From positions 1 to 6,018 of the forward strand of contig CANBQQ010000210.1 in the NCBI GenBank assembly GCA_947371715.1: DNA of 6,018 bases. Direction: 5' to 3'. Positions 5,071 to 6,018 of the stretch are shown here, piece after piece (positions within the stretch are counted from its first letter, which is position 1; each line of letters begins with the position of its first letter). A program made the position numbers and the translations under genes. The DNA comes from Flavipsychrobacter stenotrophus. Its GTDB lineage: Bacteria > Bacteroidota > Bacteroidia > Chitinophagales > Chitinophagaceae. The notes below the pieces were generated by a model. That model was not told the origin of the DNA and searched no databases. It saw nothing but the letters and a program-made list of their open reading frames with translations.

Positions 5071-5379
5071 ATGAAGAAGGAATTTTTTAAGAAGGTTTTA
5101 AAGGTAGTAGCCAATAAGTACTTCATTACAGCATTTTTGTTTGTAATCTGGAGTGCATTTTTCGATCAGAATGATTGGCTGACACTCAGGCAAAAACAAA
5201 AGGAACTGGACGGTCTGAAAGGTAACATCGCTTATCTCAATAAGGAGATCAGCATTATGCAGGCGGAGAGAGATGGCTTACTTACCGACAGGCAGAAGAT
5301 GGAACAATACGCAAGAGAAAACTACCGCATGAAGCATGATAATGAAGATGTGTATGTGATAGATACAGTCAGCAAGTAA
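5071..5379 (+). CDS. DivIC/FtsB-family septum formation initiator
   Basis: The 102-residue product has the family architecture (PF04977): a short basic cytoplasmic tail (1-17), one membrane helix (about 18-31, ITAFLFVIWSAFF), a periplasmic coiled coil (about 37-75, QKQKELDGLKGNIAYLNKEI and on), and the conserved close YARENYRMKHDNEDVYVI (80-97). Proteins of this family bind FtsL and FtsQ/DivIB equivalents and help activate septal peptidoglycan synthesis at the divisome. Its place right after eno matches ftsB after eno in E. coli, which supports the assignment. The symbol is left empty because FtsB and DivIC cannot be told apart from sequence alone. The gene has its own -7 box and is closed by an intrinsic terminator, so it seems to be transcribed apart from eno and uvrB. 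Confidence 0.9.
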   Translation: MKKEFFKKVLKVVANKYFITAFLFVIWSAFFDQNDWLTLRQKQKELDGLKGNIAYLNKEISIMQAERDGLLTDRQKMEQYARENYRMKHDNEDVYVIDTVSK

Positions 5380-5400
5380 TACACAACAATAATATTACAG

Positions 5401-5430
5401 AGCCATATCGCCCAGCGGTATGGCTTTTTT
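5401..5430 (+). terminator. Intrinsic terminator after the DivIC/FtsB-family gene
   Basis: AGCCATATCGC and GCGGTATGGCT form an 11-bp stem with one T-G wobble around CCA. It ends in a run of six T. It begins 21 bases after the stop codon and separates this gene from uvrB. Confidence 0.85.
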
Positions 5431-5497
5431 AATGCATTTTATATTTTAACAGCAGCATTTTCATTTACAGTTGTAAAAACACCGAAATTTGTAAGGC

Positions 5498-6018
5498 ATG
5501 AAGTTCAAAATACAATCCCCGTATCAACCTGCCGGCGACCAGCCCGAAGCCATCAAGCAATTGGTGGAGGGGCTGAATGATGGTGAGAAATTCCAGACAC
5601 TACTGGGTGTTACCGGGTCGGGTAAGACCTTTACCATTGCCAATGTGGTGCAGCAGGTGGACAGGCCAACGCTGGTGCTTACCCACAACAAAACGCTTGT
5701 GGCGCAGTTGTATGGTGAGTTCCGCCAGTTCTTCCCCGACAATGCTGTTGAGTATTTTGTTTCTTACTACGACTATTATCAGCCCGAGGCATATATGCCA
5801 ACATCGGGTACTTACATAGAGAAAGATCTTTCGATTAATGAAGAGCTGGAGAAGCTGCGATTGAGGGCTACATCAAGCCTGTTAAGTGGTCGTAGAGATA
5901 TTATTGTGGTTGCCTCTGTATCGTGCATATATGGTATTGGTAACCCTACCGAGTATGCCAATAGCATTATCCGCTTCAAAACCGGTGATAGCATAGGCAG
6001 AAATGCCTTCCTGCATCA
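5498..6018 (+). CDS. uvrB: Excinuclease ABC subunit B, N-terminal part
   Basis: The frame is open from the ATG at 5498 to the window edge, giving 173 codons of a protein usually about 670 residues long. UvrB is the helicase-like damage-verifying subunit of UvrABC nucleotide excision repair in the cytosol; it receives damaged DNA from UvrA and recruits UvrC. Visible features are the N-terminal SPYQPAGDQPEAI (7-19), Walker A GVTGSGKT (37-44), motif Ia THNKTLVAQLYGEF (62-75), the aromatic beta-hairpin YYDYYQPEAYMP (90-101) that inserts between DNA strands, and VASVSCIYGIG (138-148). All match the canonical N-terminus and nothing looks damaged. The start MKFKIQSPYQP is the family's usual one. No clear Shine-Dalgarno is seen: AAGG at 5493-5496 is only one base from the ATG. 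GAAATTTG (5484-5491) resembles a -7 box but lacks the initial T and would leave almost no leader. Confidence 0.97.
   Translation, partial: MKFKIQSPYQPAGDQPEAIKQLVEGLNDGEKFQTLLGVTGSGKTFTIANVVQQVDRPTLVLTHNKTLVAQLYGEFRQFFPDNAVEYFVSYYDYYQPEAYMPTSGTYIEKDLSINEELEKLRLRATSSLLSGRRDIIVVASVSCIYGIGNPTEYANSIIRFKTGDSIGRNAFLH

Overview
The window reads as chromosomal DNA from a member of the Bacteroidota, plausibly the Chitinophagales. This rests on the style of the proteins (a long PagL-like outer-membrane protein, a short DivIC/FtsB-type protein beside enolase, and UvrB), on the absence of clear Shine-Dalgarno sequences, and on at least two boxes matching the Bacteroidota -7 promoter element TAnnTTTG. No search could be run, so the taxonomic call is inference.

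Layout. Bases 1-1448 hold two minus-strand genes that run off the left edge. A class I SAM-dependent O-methyltransferase is cut by the window edge (1-263). Upstream of it, after a 51-bp gap, lies a 377-residue outer-membrane protein of the PagL/acyloxyacyl hydrolase type (315-1448). Its promoter is unusually close to its start codon. Bases 1449-2311 are an 863-bp divergent intergenic region without a convincing gene. It holds a degenerate TTTCCGCCAG repeat cluster next to the PagL-like promoter, then a GC-rich block with several short-loop inverted repeats. Bases 2312-3500 hold two plus-strand envelope genes: a membrane-anchored CHAP-domain cysteine hydrolase and a small secreted cysteine-rich protein of unknown function. 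Bases 3656-4945 are enolase, closed by a strong intrinsic terminator. A DivIC/FtsB-family divisome protein follows (5071-5379) with its own terminator, then the first 173 codons of uvrB (5498-6018, cut by the right edge).

How the genes fit together. The left half is about the cell envelope: lipid A or LPS-type ester hydrolysis is possible for the PagL-like protein, and cell-wall peptide or amide hydrolysis for the CHAP protein. The right half is core housekeeping (glycolysis, division, excision repair). The eno/ftsB-family pairing recalls the same adjacency in E. coli. Eno, the ftsB-family gene and uvrB are probably separate transcription units because intrinsic terminators stand after the first two.

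I found no clear defence, mobile or otherwise new system. The most unusual material is the structured intergenic region and the unknown cysteine-rich protein beside the CHAP hydrolase.
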